Source of the DNA: Burkholderiaceae bacterium
Lineage (GTDB): Bacteria > Pseudomonadota > Gammaproteobacteria > Burkholderiales > Burkholderiaceae_C
Assembly: GCA_024235915.1 (NCBI GenBank)
Contig: JACKLO010000011.1
Coordinates: 331,052-395,051 of the forward strand
DNA: 64,000 bases
Reading direction: 5' to 3'
This document shows positions 23,524 through 31,995 of this stretch, piece after piece (position 1 is the stretch's first letter; each line of letters opens with the position of its first letter). The position numbers were made by a program, and so were the translations under genes. The notes beneath the pieces are model-generated. The model had not been told where the DNA came from. It did not search any database and worked only from the letters and a program-made list of their open reading frames with translations.

Positions 23524-25343
23524 CGTGTGCCCTCCCCCAAGCGCGTCGTACTGCCGGCACGGAGGTGCAGCCGTCGCCAGTCGGTCGTCGTGTGGCACTG
23601 CTCGCAACGGCTGCCGAACGCACCTTCGTGCCGGTCGTCCCGGCGATGGCAGGCAACACAGTCACTGCCCACCGATGCAATGGCCTTGCCCGCCGGGGCC
23701 TTGTCGCGATGGCAGGCACTGCAGGCCAGCGGTTGGTGGGCGCCGTCGAGCACGAAGCGTGTGTCGCGGTCGTGCTCGAAGCGCCACAAGCGCCAGTCAC
23801 GCGTGTTGTGACAGCTTTCGCAGGCGGCGCCGAGCGTGCCCTTGTGCCGGTCGTCGGCCTGGTGGCAGGACAGGCAATCCCGTGGCGCGTCGCGGTAACG
23901 CGGCGTGCGGTGGCAATCGCTGCAGGCCACCCCCACGTGCCGCCCCGTCAACACGAAGCGCGCCTGGTTGTGGTCGAAGCGCACACCGGTCCAGCGGGTT
24001 TCGCTGTGGCAGCTGTCGCAACGTTCCCCCAGCTGTCCTTCGTGCTTGTCGTCGGCACGGTGGCAGGCGATGCATTGCGAGGGAGTCTCGCGATAGCGGG
24101 TGTCGCGGTGGCAATCACTGCAGGTCACGTCGCGGTGCGCGCCGCGCAGCGCGAAGCGGGCCTTGCCATGGTCGAAGCGGTCGACCTTCTTCCACCCCGC
24201 TTCCACGTGGCAGCTGTCGCAGCGTTCGCCCAGCGTGGGCTGGTGGCGGTCGTCCTGGCGGTGGCAGGCCACGCAGCGCTGGTCGGCCACCTGGTAGTGG
24301 CCAGGCGTGGTGTGGCAGCTGGCGCAGCGCGCGTCACGGTGCAGGCCGCGCAGCGGGTAGCGTGTACGGTCGTGGTCGAAGCGGGCGACCTCGGTCCAGC
24401 GCTGTTCCTGATGGCAGGCGCCGCATTCCTTGCCCAGGCTGCCTTCGTGCTTGTCGTCGGCGCGGTGGCAGTCGACGCAGGCCGTCGGCGTCTTCGTGCT
24501 GTAGAGGGGTTTGGTGTGACAGCCGGTGCAGGCGGCCTGGCGATGCGCACCCCTCAGTTCGAATCGGGTGTCGCGCTCGTGGCGGAAGCGGCTGGGTTTC
24601 CAGGCGCTGGCATCGTGGCAGGTCTCGCACTTCTCGCCGAAGCGGCCCTGGTGGCCCTTGGCCGACTGATCGTCCGCGCGGTGGCAGGCCACGCAGGTTT
24701 GCGGCGCATCGGTGAAGGCGGCGGTCTTGTGGCAATTGTCGCAACGGGCGTCGACATGCTTGCCGCGCAAGGGGAAGCGTGTCTTCTCGTGGTCGACCCG
24801 GGTGTCGCGCCAACCGGTTTCGGTGTGGCAGTCGGCGCAGGTGTTGCCCAGGGTGCCCTTGTGCACGTCGTCCTTGCCGTGGCAGGCCTGGCAGGTCTGG
24901 GGCGCCTCGCGCCACTTGCGGCCTGCGGTATGACAGGCCGCGCACTTCACGTCCCGGTGCAGGCCCCGCAGCGTGTAATCGGTGCGGGTGTGGTCGAAGC
25001 GTGTGGTGTCCAGCGACACGATGCGCGCCGTGCGGCCCTTGTGGTCCGTATGGCAGCTGCGGCAAGCCTGAGGGTCCAGGCGGCCATGGAAGCCCTGGCG
25101 TTTGCGCATGTCAGCCCCGACGTCCTTGTGGCAGTCCATGCAACGCCCGTCCTGGGCCTGACGGTCGAAGCGCACGTGACAGGCGGCGCAGTCGTCCTCC
25201 CACTTGGCATGGCCGGCGATCACGTCGCCGGGCCGCAACACCGACTCCAGCGACTGGGCGGCCGCTGGCGTGCCCATCAGCCACAGGCTGCAGGCGAGCA
25301 GCCAGGTGACAACGGTGAACAGCCAGCGACATGGGTGGGCCAC
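23520..25343 (-). CDS. Multiheme c-type cytochrome (24 haem-binding motifs)
   Basis: About 607 residues from a GTG start at 25343 (a TTG at 25355, overlapping the previous stop, is an alternative). The signal peptide is TVVTWLLACSLWLMGTPAAAQS. I count 24 CXXCH motifs. From residue ~110 on they are arranged in repeating ~70-residue, three-haem blocks with the signatures 'RFDH..TR(F/Y)LRG.H', 'CVACHRADD' and 'H.G.LG..C..CH'. This resembles the DmsE/MtrA-like and 'cytochrome c3-type' architectures. It is likely the periplasmic or barrel-inserted electron carrier between the membrane protein upstream and the 35-heme cytochrome downstream. Confidence 0.9.
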   Translation of the reverse strand: MAHPCRWLFTVVTWLLACSLWLMGTPAAAQSLESVLRPGDVIAGHAKWEDDCAACHVRFDRQAQDGRCMDCHKDVGADMRKRQGFHGRLDPQACRSCHTDHKGRTARIVSLDTTRFDHTRTDYTLRGLHRDVKCAACHTAGRKWREAPQTCQACHGKDDVHKGTLGNTCADCHTETGWRDTRVDHEKTRFPLRGKHVDARCDNCHKTAAFTDAPQTCVACHRADDQSAKGHQGRFGEKCETCHDASAWKPSRFRHERDTRFELRGAHRQAACTGCHTKPLYSTKTPTACVDCHRADDKHEGSLGKECGACHQEQRWTEVARFDHDRTRYPLRGLHRDARCASCHTTPGHYQVADQRCVACHRQDDRHQPTLGERCDSCHVEAGWKKVDRFDHGKARFALRGAHRDVTCSDCHRDTRYRETPSQCIACHRADDKHEGQLGERCDSCHSETRWTGVRFDHNQARFVLTGRHVGVACSDCHRTPRYRDAPRDCLSCHQADDRHKGTLGAACESCHNTRDWRLWRFEHDRDTRFVLDGAHQPLACSACHRDKAPAGKAIASVGSDCVACHRRDDRHEGAFGSRCEQCHTTTDWRRLHLRAGSTTRLGEGTR

Positions 25344-25351
25344 CGTGGTGC

Positions 25352-26257
25352 TCAATAGGCGTGCACGGCGATCACATGGACCACCGCACTGACGACCAGC
25401 AGGACGACGAAAGGCACGTGCGCCACGTGCCACAGCGCAAACACTCGCTCGTAGGCGGCGTACTGCGACACACGGACGACGGCGGCCAGGTACTGCGCCA
25501 CCAGCCGCGCGCCCGCTCGACGCTGCCGCCGCCGCAACGCCCGATCGGGCTGGGTCGCGACCGCGGCACGCAGCAGGCGCCGGCAATGCCAGGCCAGCAG
25601 CACCTGGCGCAGGGGCAACCACAGGATGCGCCGGAACATGTCCAGCCCATGCGTGGGGGCTGCCAGTTCGCGCTGCTCGAAGCGATGCAGTGCAAGCGCC
25701 ACCGCCGGGGCGAAATCGAGCCGCCCTACCGCCTCCGCCTCGACCAGGCCTGCACGCCGGCGCAGGTCGTCCAGCGAGGTCCGCTCACCGCGGAGGCCGC
25801 GATGCACACGCGCGTACAGGAAGCGCCCCACCACGCCGCTGAGCACGACGATGACCATGCTCCACAGGGCCACCCCTGCGTTCAACGAGCCGATGTGGAA
25901 CGTGGAATGCACCAGGATCAACCAGGGGCCGAGCAGGCCCAAGACGATGTGTCCCCACAGCCACCAGCGCGTGGCGCCCAGCCGGTCCAGCGCACGGATG
26001 TGCTTGCGCAGCGGGTAGAGAAAGACGGCGAGCATCATGAGCCCGCCCGCGATGGCGATGCGGTAGCTCACGGCGTCCCCTGCCGTGAGCCAGCCCTGGC
26101 GGGCGATGAGCGCCGCCAACCCGATGGCAATGGCCATGATCAGCAGGACCGCAGCGTCGGCACGCCACGGTGTCGCGCTGCCCTTCGGGGCCGCGAACGC
26201 TTTGCGGGGCCGGAGCAGGCCCGCGCCGGCTGTTGGAGGAGATTCGAGAAGTGACAC
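25352..26257 (-). CDS. Cytochrome b561-like integral membrane protein
   Basis: A 301-residue protein from a GTG at 26257. About six membrane segments are visible. Candidate haem-b His ligands lie in segment three (WGHIVLGLLGPWLILVHS) and near the C-terminus (LWHVAHVPFVVLLVV, then VVHVIAVHAY). A basic cytoplasmic region of about 100 residues lies between them. It is the first gene of the cytochrome operon and the likely quinol/quinone-facing component that exchanges electrons with the periplasmic 24-heme cytochrome. The ribosome-binding site is weak, and the start codon lies inside the ACACCTTGAGGTGT palindrome. Confidence 0.7.
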   Translation of the reverse strand: MSLLESPPTAGAGLLRPRKAFAAPKGSATPWRADAAVLLIMAIAIGLAALIARQGWLTAGDAVSYRIAIAGGLMMLAVFLYPLRKHIRALDRLGATRWWLWGHIVLGLLGPWLILVHSTFHIGSLNAGVALWSMVIVVLSGVVGRFLYARVHRGLRGERTSLDDLRRRAGLVEAEAVGRLDFAPAVALALHRFEQRELAAPTHGLDMFRRILWLPLRQVLLAWHCRRLLRAAVATQPDRALRRRQRRAGARLVAQYLAAVVRVSQYAAYERVFALWHVAHVPFVVLLVVSAVVHVIAVHAY

Positions 26258-26295
26258 CTTGAGGTGTATCTTCTCAGATATGGGAAAACTTTCCC
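26254..26295. promoter_or_regulatory. Two palindromes upstream of the cytochrome operon
   Basis: ACACCT-TG-AGGTGT (26254-26267) and GGGAAA-AC-TTTCCC (26282-26295) are perfect 6-bp-arm palindromes. They lie in or beside the 53-bp gap between the response-regulator stop and the GTG of the membrane protein. The AT-rich context fits a promoter. They may bind the adjacent OmpR-type regulator or an unlinked factor. Confidence 0.5.
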
Positions 26296-26310
26296 TTAAT
26301 GAGCATTCAT

Positions 26311-27069
26311 TTACATCGCGGGCGCTGCGGCATGCAGCACGTATCCGCTGCCTCGGACCGTGCTCAGGCGGTCGCTGCCGATCTGGCGGCGCAGGTGGTA
26401 CACATGCACCTCGACCACGTTGCTCCCGCGCTCCTGTGCCGACAGGCCCATTTCCTCCAGCAGCCGGGTCTGGCTCAGGGGCTCGCCAGGATGGCGCATG
26501 AACACACGCAGCAACTCGAACTGGCGGCCGGAAAGTTGTAGACGCTGGCCTCGCCGGCGCACCGTGCGTGTCCGCACATCGAGTTCCAGATCACCCACCA
26601 CCAGCGGCAGCAGGTCGCTCTGAGGCGCCGGGCGGGCCTGAAGCGCTTCCAGACGCAACTGGATCTCCCAGGCGGATGCATCTCGCAATGCGAAATCGTC
26701 GGCGCCCTGGGCCAGCGCCTGACGCACCGGCGCGAGCCCCTGCGACGCATCGCAAAGGGCGAGCACGGTACGCTCTGCAGCGCCGGACTTGACCTGCGCG
26801 ATGGCCGCGACGGAGCGGTCGGGCCGTGGACAGAGGTCGATCAGCACCGGTCCGGTGCCCACCAGCCTCAGCGGGCCGGCATCGTGGCCGCCGACGAGCG
26901 GCACCGCGGCAAGCTGCAGTGGCGGCGCCAGTGCCAATGACAGCCGATCGGCCAGTGCACGGTCGTCACTGACCAGGGTCACGGTCTGAGGGCCGTGGGG
27001 GCCGTGAAGGCCCTGCGCGTCAGCCCTGTGCGCCGCTGGGGAATGGGAATGAGGTGAGGTCTCGACCAT
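26311..27069 (-). CDS. OmpR-family regulator with atypical receiver
   Basis: A 252-residue protein. The receiver-like domain (about 28-140) keeps the acidic pair D35-D36 and a candidate phospho-acceptor Asp78 (VLIDLCP). The usual Thr/Ser is Cys (VLALCD) and the conserved Lys is missing (DDFALRDA). The C-terminal winged helix (about 155-248, QLSGRQFELLRVFMRHPGE...NVVEVHVYHLRRQIG) is a standard Trans_reg_C domain. No sensor kinase is adjacent. The gene is directly upstream of, and co-directional with, the multiheme cytochrome operon and is its likely regulator, perhaps phosphorylation-independent. Confidence 0.82.
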   Translation of the reverse strand: MVETSPHSHSPAAHRADAQGLHGPHGPQTVTLVSDDRALADRLSLALAPPLQLAAVPLVGGHDAGPLRLVGTGPVLIDLCPRPDRSVAAIAQVKSGAAERTVLALCDASQGLAPVRQALAQGADDFALRDASAWEIQLRLEALQARPAPQSDLLPLVVGDLELDVRTRTVRRRGQRLQLSGRQFELLRVFMRHPGEPLSQTRLLEEMGLSAQERGSNVVEVHVYHLRRQIGSDRLSTVRGSGYVLHAAAPAM

Positions 27070-27142
27070 GGCGTCTGGCCATGATCTGCACCAGCATGAG
27101 GCTCACCTGAAGACAGCGGCCTTCAGGCGCAGCGGCCCCGGC

Positions 27143-27337
27143 TCAGTCGTCGAGCGGCATGTCCTGCGGCTGCGTGCGCGGCTGGCCGTCAGGCGTCAAC
27201 GGCTGTGGGCGGTCCAGCGGGTGGCACAGGCGGCGGTTCAGTCGCCCCAGCTTCTCGGAGCGCTCCACGGCAGCCAGGACGGCCTCGGGGCTGAGCATGA
27301 GCATGAACGGGTTGTGGGCCAGCGATTCGGTCTTCAT
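27143..27337 (-). CDS. Small uncharacterised protein
   Basis: A 64-residue protein starting MKTESLAHNPFMLMLSPEAV. AGGAG lies 8 nt upstream. The pattern 'HNPFxLMLSPEAVLAAVE...LNRRLCHPLD' looks conserved-protein-like, and short proteins of this kind occur in Burkholderiales genomes. No function is known. It lies 73 bp upstream of the response-regulator gene on the same strand. Confidence 0.6.
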   Translation of the reverse strand: MKTESLAHNPFMLMLSPEAVLAAVERSEKLGRLNRRLCHPLDRPQPLTPDGQPRTQPQDMPLDD

Positions 27338-27445
27338 GGTCCTGACTCCTGCAAGGGACGCGATGCCCCAATGTAGGCAAGCAACATGCGACCGTGTAGT
27401 CGTCCCCCCGCCATGTCGGGTGTCAGCGGGATTCCGACACGGTTG

Positions 27446-28075
27446 TCAGCGTGGCCTGAGGCGCGCCGCCAACGTTTCGCGACCGGCCGCCGCCGCAAAG
27501 TCGGCCGCGGTGAGTTCCTTTTCGTTGCGCAGCGTCGCGTCGGCGCCTTTGGACAACAGGAGTTCAGCGGCATCGATCGCGCCATAGCGGGCCGCCATCA
27601 TCAGCGGGGTGGTGCCGTTGGGTGACCGCGCATCCAACGTGGCGCCGCGCTCCATCAGCAGCGCAACCGCCGGCAGCGAGGGCCCGCTGGCGGCGTAGTG
27701 CAGCGGCGTCCAACCCTCCTTGTTGACCGCGGCACCGCGGTCCAGCAGGCGTTGCATCCACGCCACCTGCCCCCGCAGCGCTGCCATCATCAGCGGTGTC
27801 TCGCCGTTGGCATTGGCCTCGTCCACCGCGATGCCGGGCACGGTCAGCAGCGCATCGACGGCCTGGAACGATTCACCCCGCAACGCCAGGAAAAGGGGCA
27901 ACTGCCCTTTCTGGTCACGCGCATTCGGGTCGGCGCCGGCCGCGATCGCCTGGCTGACCAGGTGCGGTGCATCGATCTCCACGCCCTTGAATAGGTCCTC
28001 GGTCGGACCTGCCTTTGCCATCGAAACTCCAATGGCGACAAAGAGATAGAATGAAAACCTAAAGTGCATTCTCAT
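27446..28075 (-). CDS. Periplasmic ankyrin-repeat protein
   Basis: A 209-residue protein. The start MRMHFRFSFYLFVAIGVSMA gives a signal peptide ending near AKAG. About five ankyrin repeats follow (examples: NARDQKGQLPLFLAL, NANGETPLMMAALRG, NKEGWTPLHYAASG, SPNGTTPLMMAARYG). Ankyrin repeats bind proteins; the partner is unknown. The ATG overlaps the tatD stop, so the two are probably co-transcribed. Confidence 0.87.
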   Translation of the reverse strand: MRMHFRFSFYLFVAIGVSMAKAGPTEDLFKGVEIDAPHLVSQAIAAGADPNARDQKGQLPLFLALRGESFQAVDALLTVPGIAVDEANANGETPLMMAALRGQVAWMQRLLDRGAAVNKEGWTPLHYAASGPSLPAVALLMERGATLDARSPNGTTPLMMAARYGAIDAAELLLSKGADATLRNEKELTAADFAAAAGRETLAARLRPR

Positions 28076-28869
28076 GATCGAACTCCGGTTCGTGCGGGGA
28101 TGCCGAACAGCGCCTCGAAGTTGTGGGTGGTGGCTGCCGCCACCGTCTCCACCGGCAGCCCCTTGAGCCGCGCCAGTTCGGCGGCCACATGCGCCACATA
28201 GGCCGGCTGGTTGGTCTTGCCGCGGTACGGCACCGGGGCGAGGTACGGGCTGTCGGTCTCGATCAGGCAACGGTCCAGAGGGACCTGGCGGGCCACCTCA
28301 CGCAAAGCCTCGGCGTTGCGGAAGGTCAGGATGCCAGAGAACGAGATGTGGAAGCCCAATGCCAGCGCCGCGTCGGCCACGGCCTGAGTTTCGGTGAAAC
28401 AGTGGAAGACACCGCGCACAGTGCCCTCGCCTTCCTCATGCAGCAAGGCCACCGTGTCGTCGCTGGCGCTGCGGGTGTGAACCACCAGCGGCAGCCCGGT
28501 GGCACGCGCAGCGCGGATGTGCACACGGAAGCGCTCCCGCTGCCAAGCCATGTCGTCCACGCTGCGGCCGTTCAGGCGGTAGTAGTCCAGCCCGGTCTCG
28601 CCGATGGCCACCACGCGGGGCAGCTCGGCGCGCCGGGTCAGGTCGTCCAGCGTGGGCTCTGCCACCCCTTCGTTGTCCGGGTGCACACCGACGCTGCACC
28701 AGAGGTCGTCATGCCCGGTCGCCAGCGCATGGACCTGGTCGAACTCCTCCAGCGTGGTGCAGATCGTCAGTGCCCGCGTGACGCCGGCGGCGTGCATGGC
28801 CGCACGGATCTCCGGCATGCGGCCGTTGAAGTCGGGGAAACTGAGGTGGCAGTGGGAATCGACGTACAT
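28072..28869 (-). CDS. tatD: TatD-family metal-dependent deoxyribonuclease
   Basis: A 265-residue TIM-barrel hydrolase. Metal ligands are visible: DSHCHL at residues 4-9, the Glu of AIGETGLDYY (about 93), HTRS (about 130), HCF (about 155) and ETDSPYLAP near 205. TatD enzymes are 3'-5' exonucleases linked to DNA repair and turnover. It follows the pilZ-holB-tmk-mltG run on the same strand, the usual order in Betaproteobacteria. Confidence 0.95.
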   Translation of the reverse strand: MYVDSHCHLSFPDFNGRMPEIRAAMHAAGVTRALTICTTLEEFDQVHALATGHDDLWCSVGVHPDNEGVAEPTLDDLTRRAELPRVVAIGETGLDYYRLNGRSVDDMAWQRERFRVHIRAARATGLPLVVHTRSASDDTVALLHEEGEGTVRGVFHCFTETQAVADAALALGFHISFSGILTFRNAEALREVARQVPLDRCLIETDSPYLAPVPYRGKTNQPAYVAHVAAELARLKGLPVETVAAATTHNFEALFGIPARTGVRS

Positions 28870-28926
28870 GGTGAAGGGCTCTGCACGACGACGCTTGCAG
28901 CGGCCGCCGCGCGCTGACGGCCAGCG

Positions 28927-29301
28927 TCAGAGGGTCTGCGTCGGCTTGGCCGAGGAGATCGACGTGCCCAGGATCTCCTCGATCTTGATCTTGAGCTGCC
29001 GGGTCTTCTCATCGTTCGGGAATCGCACGCCCACGCCCTGGGTCCGTCCGCCGGACGCGTTCGCCGGCGTGATCCACGCCACCTTGCCGGCCACCGGGTA
29101 GCGCTGCGGGTCGTCGGGCAGGGACAGCAGCAGGTAGATGTCGTCGCCCAGCCGGTAGTCGCGATTGGTGGGCACGAAGAGCCCGCCGTCGGTCAGTGCC
29201 GGCATGTAGGCGGCGTACAGCGCGCCCTTTTCTCGGAAGACCAGCTGGATGACGCTGGGACGGCCGCCGGCGGCGGCCGCGGCGGTGGGCGCGGTGCTCA
29301 T
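28927..29301 (-). CDS. PilZ-domain protein
   Basis: A 124-residue single PilZ domain (about 18-110). It has DGGLFVPTNRDYRLGDDIYLLLSLP, shown here only to indicate the 'GG(L/I)F(V/I)' signature, and GKVAWITPANASGG followed by GVGVRF. The RxxxR element needed for c-di-GMP binding is not obvious, as in the PilZ protein of type IV pilus systems that lies beside holB/tmk in many Proteobacteria. The ATG overlaps the holB stop by 4 bp. Confidence 0.9.
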   Translation of the reverse strand: MSTAPTAAAAAGGRPSVIQLVFREKGALYAAYMPALTDGGLFVPTNRDYRLGDDIYLLLSLPDDPQRYPVAGKVAWITPANASGGRTQGVGVRFPNDEKTRQLKIKIEEILGTSISSAKPTQTL

Positions 29302-30332
29302 GGTTTCAGTGTAGCCAAGGCGTCCCGGCCCTTGCCGACCAGGGCCTCGACCAGCAGCGGCTCGTTCCACGGGTGCTCCACCTGGCGGGCGACGCGGCGG
29401 AGTTCGTCGGCCCAGGCCAGCAGCGGCCCGACACCCCCTTGCACGGCCGGCAGGGCCGCTGGCGGGAAGTAGCGCGGCGCGGCACCGGCGGCCTGCAGCA
29501 GCAGGTCGTGGCAGAGCTTCTGCAGCGCGTCGATCGTACGGGCCAGCGGCCAGCCGGACCAGGCCGCGACCTGGCCGCGGGCGAGCGCGGACGGCAAGGC
29601 GGCCCAGGCGCGCGCGTCGACGCCGTCGCCGTGCAGGATCAGCGCATCCAGGGGACGGCCGGCGCAGGCATCGAGCAGGGCACCGGGGTCGGTGACACCC
29701 TGCCCCTGCAGCCAGGCAATCGCGCCCGCTCGGTCGGGTGAAGGCAGCACCAGGCGCTGGCAGCGGCTGCGTACGGTGGGCAACAGCCGTTCCGGGTCGC
29801 TGCACGACAGCAGCCAGCGCACGCCCGGCGGTGGCTCCTCCAACGCCTTGAGCAAGGCGTTGGCCGACGGCCCCTGCAGCGCCTCGGCCGGGTGCACCAC
29901 CACCACCTTGCCGCGCTCCCGAGAGCGGGTGGTGGCCACCCAGGCCAGGGTGCTGCGCACTTCGTCGATCAGGATCCACTTGCTGGGCTTGCGCTTGCCG
30001 CCGTTGGTGACCTGCTCCTCGCTGGCCAGCCCATGGGCCAGCGCCTGCACACCCGGCAGCAACAGGCTCAGGTCGGGATGCGTGCCCGCTTGCACCAGGT
30101 GGCAGGCGGCACAGTGGCCACAGGGGCGGCCGTTGACCGACGGGCCTTCGCAAAGCCAGCCTTGGGCCAGCGTGTGCAGCAGCGCAAACGCGCCGTCACC
30201 GGGGGCGGCCACGATCAGCAGGGCGTGGCCGCGTTGGGCATCGGCGGCCGCCAGGCCGGGCGCCAGCCACGGCAGCGGCAGTGCGCCGTCCGGCCCGACG
30301 CGCGTGCCCAGCGGTTCAGCGGGTGGCGGCAT
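29298..30332 (-). CDS. holB: DNA polymerase III delta' subunit
   Basis: A 344-residue clamp-loader ATPase-like subunit. The zinc-binding module GRPCGHCAACH is near residue 73 and the sensor-1-like region WLLSCSDPERLLPTVRSRCQ near 180. The P-loop is degenerate (VAAPGDGAF), as usual for delta'. The start MPPPAEPLG (30332) is chosen because longer frames read into tmk; it overlaps tmk by 17 bp. Confidence 0.93.
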   Translation of the reverse strand: MPPPAEPLGTRVGPDGALPLPWLAPGLAAADAQRGHALLIVAAPGDGAFALLHTLAQGWLCEGPSVNGRPCGHCAACHLVQAGTHPDLSLLLPGVQALAHGLASEEQVTNGGKRKPSKWILIDEVRSTLAWVATTRSRERGKVVVVHPAEALQGPSANALLKALEEPPPGVRWLLSCSDPERLLPTVRSRCQRLVLPSPDRAGAIAWLQGQGVTDPGALLDACAGRPLDALILHGDGVDARAWAALPSALARGQVAAWSGWPLARTIDALQKLCHDLLLQAAGAAPRYFPPAALPAVQGGVGPLLAWADELRRVARQVEHPWNEPLLVEALVGKGRDALATLKP

Positions 30333-30939
30333 GAGACTCCAGGGCCGACAGCACGGCGTGCCTGACGGCTTCAGGGCTGCCGCCGGCGTCAATGCGCACA
30401 AAACGCGTCGGCGCCTCGGACGCACGCAACGCGTAGCCGCTGCGCACGCGGTGGAAAAAGGCCAGGTCCTCGGCTTCGAAACGGTCCGCCGCACGCACGG
30501 CGGCCCGGCGGGCGGCGGCCACGGCAGGGTCGGCATCGAACCACAGCGTCAGATCCGGCTGCCGTCCCTGCTGCACCCAGCCCTCCAATGTCGACAGCAC
30601 ACCGGCATCGAAGCCGCGGCCATGGCCCTGGTAGGCAAAGGTGGCGTCGGTGAAACGGTCGCACAGCACCCAGGTGCCGGCGGCCAGCGCCGGTTCGATG
30701 ACCTGCTGCAGGTGGTCGCGACGTGCGGCAAATACCAACAAAGCTTCGGTCAGCGCGTCCATCGGGCGGTGCAGCACCAGTTCGCGCAGTGCCTCGGCCA
30801 GGGCCGTGCCGCCCGGCTCCCGGCTGCGCAGCACGGCATGGCCCTGCGCGCGCAGCCAGGCTTCCCCGGCGTCAAGGTGGGTGGTCTTGCCGGCGCCGTC
30901 GATGCCCTCGGCGGTGATGAAGCGGCCGGGCGTGCTCAC
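30316..30939 (-). CDS. tmk: Thymidylate kinase
   Basis: A 207-residue P-loop kinase converting dTMP to dTDP. The P-loop EGIDGAGKTTH is at about 11-21, the DR(F/Y) motif CDRFTDATFAYQG near 93, and REPGGT near 40. It overlaps mltG by 4 bp and holB by 17 bp, so the three genes form one translationally coupled unit. Confidence 0.96.
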   Translation of the reverse strand: MSTPGRFITAEGIDGAGKTTHLDAGEAWLRAQGHAVLRSREPGGTALAEALRELVLHRPMDALTEALLVFAARRDHLQQVIEPALAAGTWVLCDRFTDATFAYQGHGRGFDAGVLSTLEGWVQQGRQPDLTLWFDADPAVAAARRAAVRAADRFEAEDLAFFHRVRSGYALRASEAPTRFVRIDAGGSPEAVRHAVLSALESHAATR

Positions 30940-31973
30940 CGGCCGCCCCGTTGGAATTGATTCACCGCTCGATTGTGCGCGTCCAGGGTTTCGCTGAACT
31001 GGCTGGAACCGTCGCCACGGGCGACGAAGTACAGGGCCTTGCTGGCCGCAGGGTTCAACGCGGCCTGGATCGAGGCCAGGCTGGGCATGGCGATCGGGCT
31101 CGGCGGCAGGCCGCCGCGCAGGTAGGTGTTGTAGGGGCCGTCGGTGGTCAGGTCACGCTTGCGCAGATTGCCGTCAAAGGCCTCACCCAGGCCGTAGATG
31201 ATGGTCGGGTCGGTCTGCAGCGGCATGCCGATGCGCAGGCGGTTGATGAACACCGCCGCCACCAGCGCCCGCTCGTCGGCGCGGCCGGTTTCCTTCTCGA
31301 TGATGGAGGCGAGGATCAATGCGTCCTCGGGGGTCTTCAGCGGCAACCCCGGGGCCCGCGCCGCCCACGCCGCCTGCAGGTGGCGTTGCATGGCAGCGAA
31401 CGCGCGCTTGAGCACCGTGATGTCGCTGACCCGGCGGCTGTAGGCATAGGTGTCGGGGAAGAAGCGGCCCTCGGCCCAACGCGGGCCGTCCGCGGGCGCC
31501 CCCACGGCGGCCAGCAGGGCCGCATCGCTCAGGGCCACACTGGCGGGCGTCAGGTCCGGCGCCGCGGCCAGCACCCGCCGCCACTCGCGCAGCGTGGCGC
31601 CCTCGGGCAGCCGCAGCGACAGCAGCGCTTCACGGCCCTGCAGCAGCATGTCCAGCAACCCGCGCGGCGTGGTGCCGGTTTCGATTTCGTAGCTGCCGGC
31701 ACGGATGCGCGCGGCCTGGCCCGAGAGCCGGAACCAGGCAAACAGCAGCCGCGCGTCGGTGTCCACCCCGGCCCGGACCCATGCGTCGGCCACCGCCCGT
31801 GGCGCCGTGCCGGGCTCCACCGACAGTTCCACCACCGGGGTTCGCAACGGCAAGGGCTGATCCAGCCAACGCCAGGCCCACCAGGCGGCTGCGGCCGCGC
31901 TCAACAGCAGCAGCAACAGCCCGAGCCCCAGGGCCCAGGCGGTGCGTCGAATCCATGACACGCGTCGGCCCAT
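30936..31973 (-). CDS. mltG: Endolytic murein transglycosylase MltG
   Basis: A 345-residue protein. One N-terminal membrane helix (about 12-32) is followed by a LysM-like subdomain and the YceG catalytic domain. The catalytic Glu lies in LASIIEKETGR (about 220), followed by FINRLRIGMPLQTDPTIIYG. It cleaves nascent glycan strands at the inner membrane. It is divergent from ygfZ with a 22-bp gap. Confidence 0.95.
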   Translation of the reverse strand: MGRRVSWIRRTAWALGLGLLLLLLSAAAAAWWAWRWLDQPLPLRTPVVELSVEPGTAPRAVADAWVRAGVDTDARLLFAWFRLSGQAARIRAGSYEIETGTTPRGLLDMLLQGREALLSLRLPEGATLREWRRVLAAAPDLTPASVALSDAALLAAVGAPADGPRWAEGRFFPDTYAYSRRVSDITVLKRAFAAMQRHLQAAWAARAPGLPLKTPEDALILASIIEKETGRADERALVAAVFINRLRIGMPLQTDPTIIYGLGEAFDGNLRKRDLTTDGPYNTYLRGGLPPSPIAMPSLASIQAALNPAASKALYFVARGDGSSQFSETLDAHNRAVNQFQRGGR

Positions 31974-31995
31974 GGGGCGAAATGATAATCAGGGC

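Noticed and set aside
21142..23811. Very long plus-strand open frame (889 codons) with perfect internal repeats
   Set aside because: It is the antisense of the CXXCH repeats, which have no stop codons in that frame because of GC bias. No ribosome-binding site or domain.
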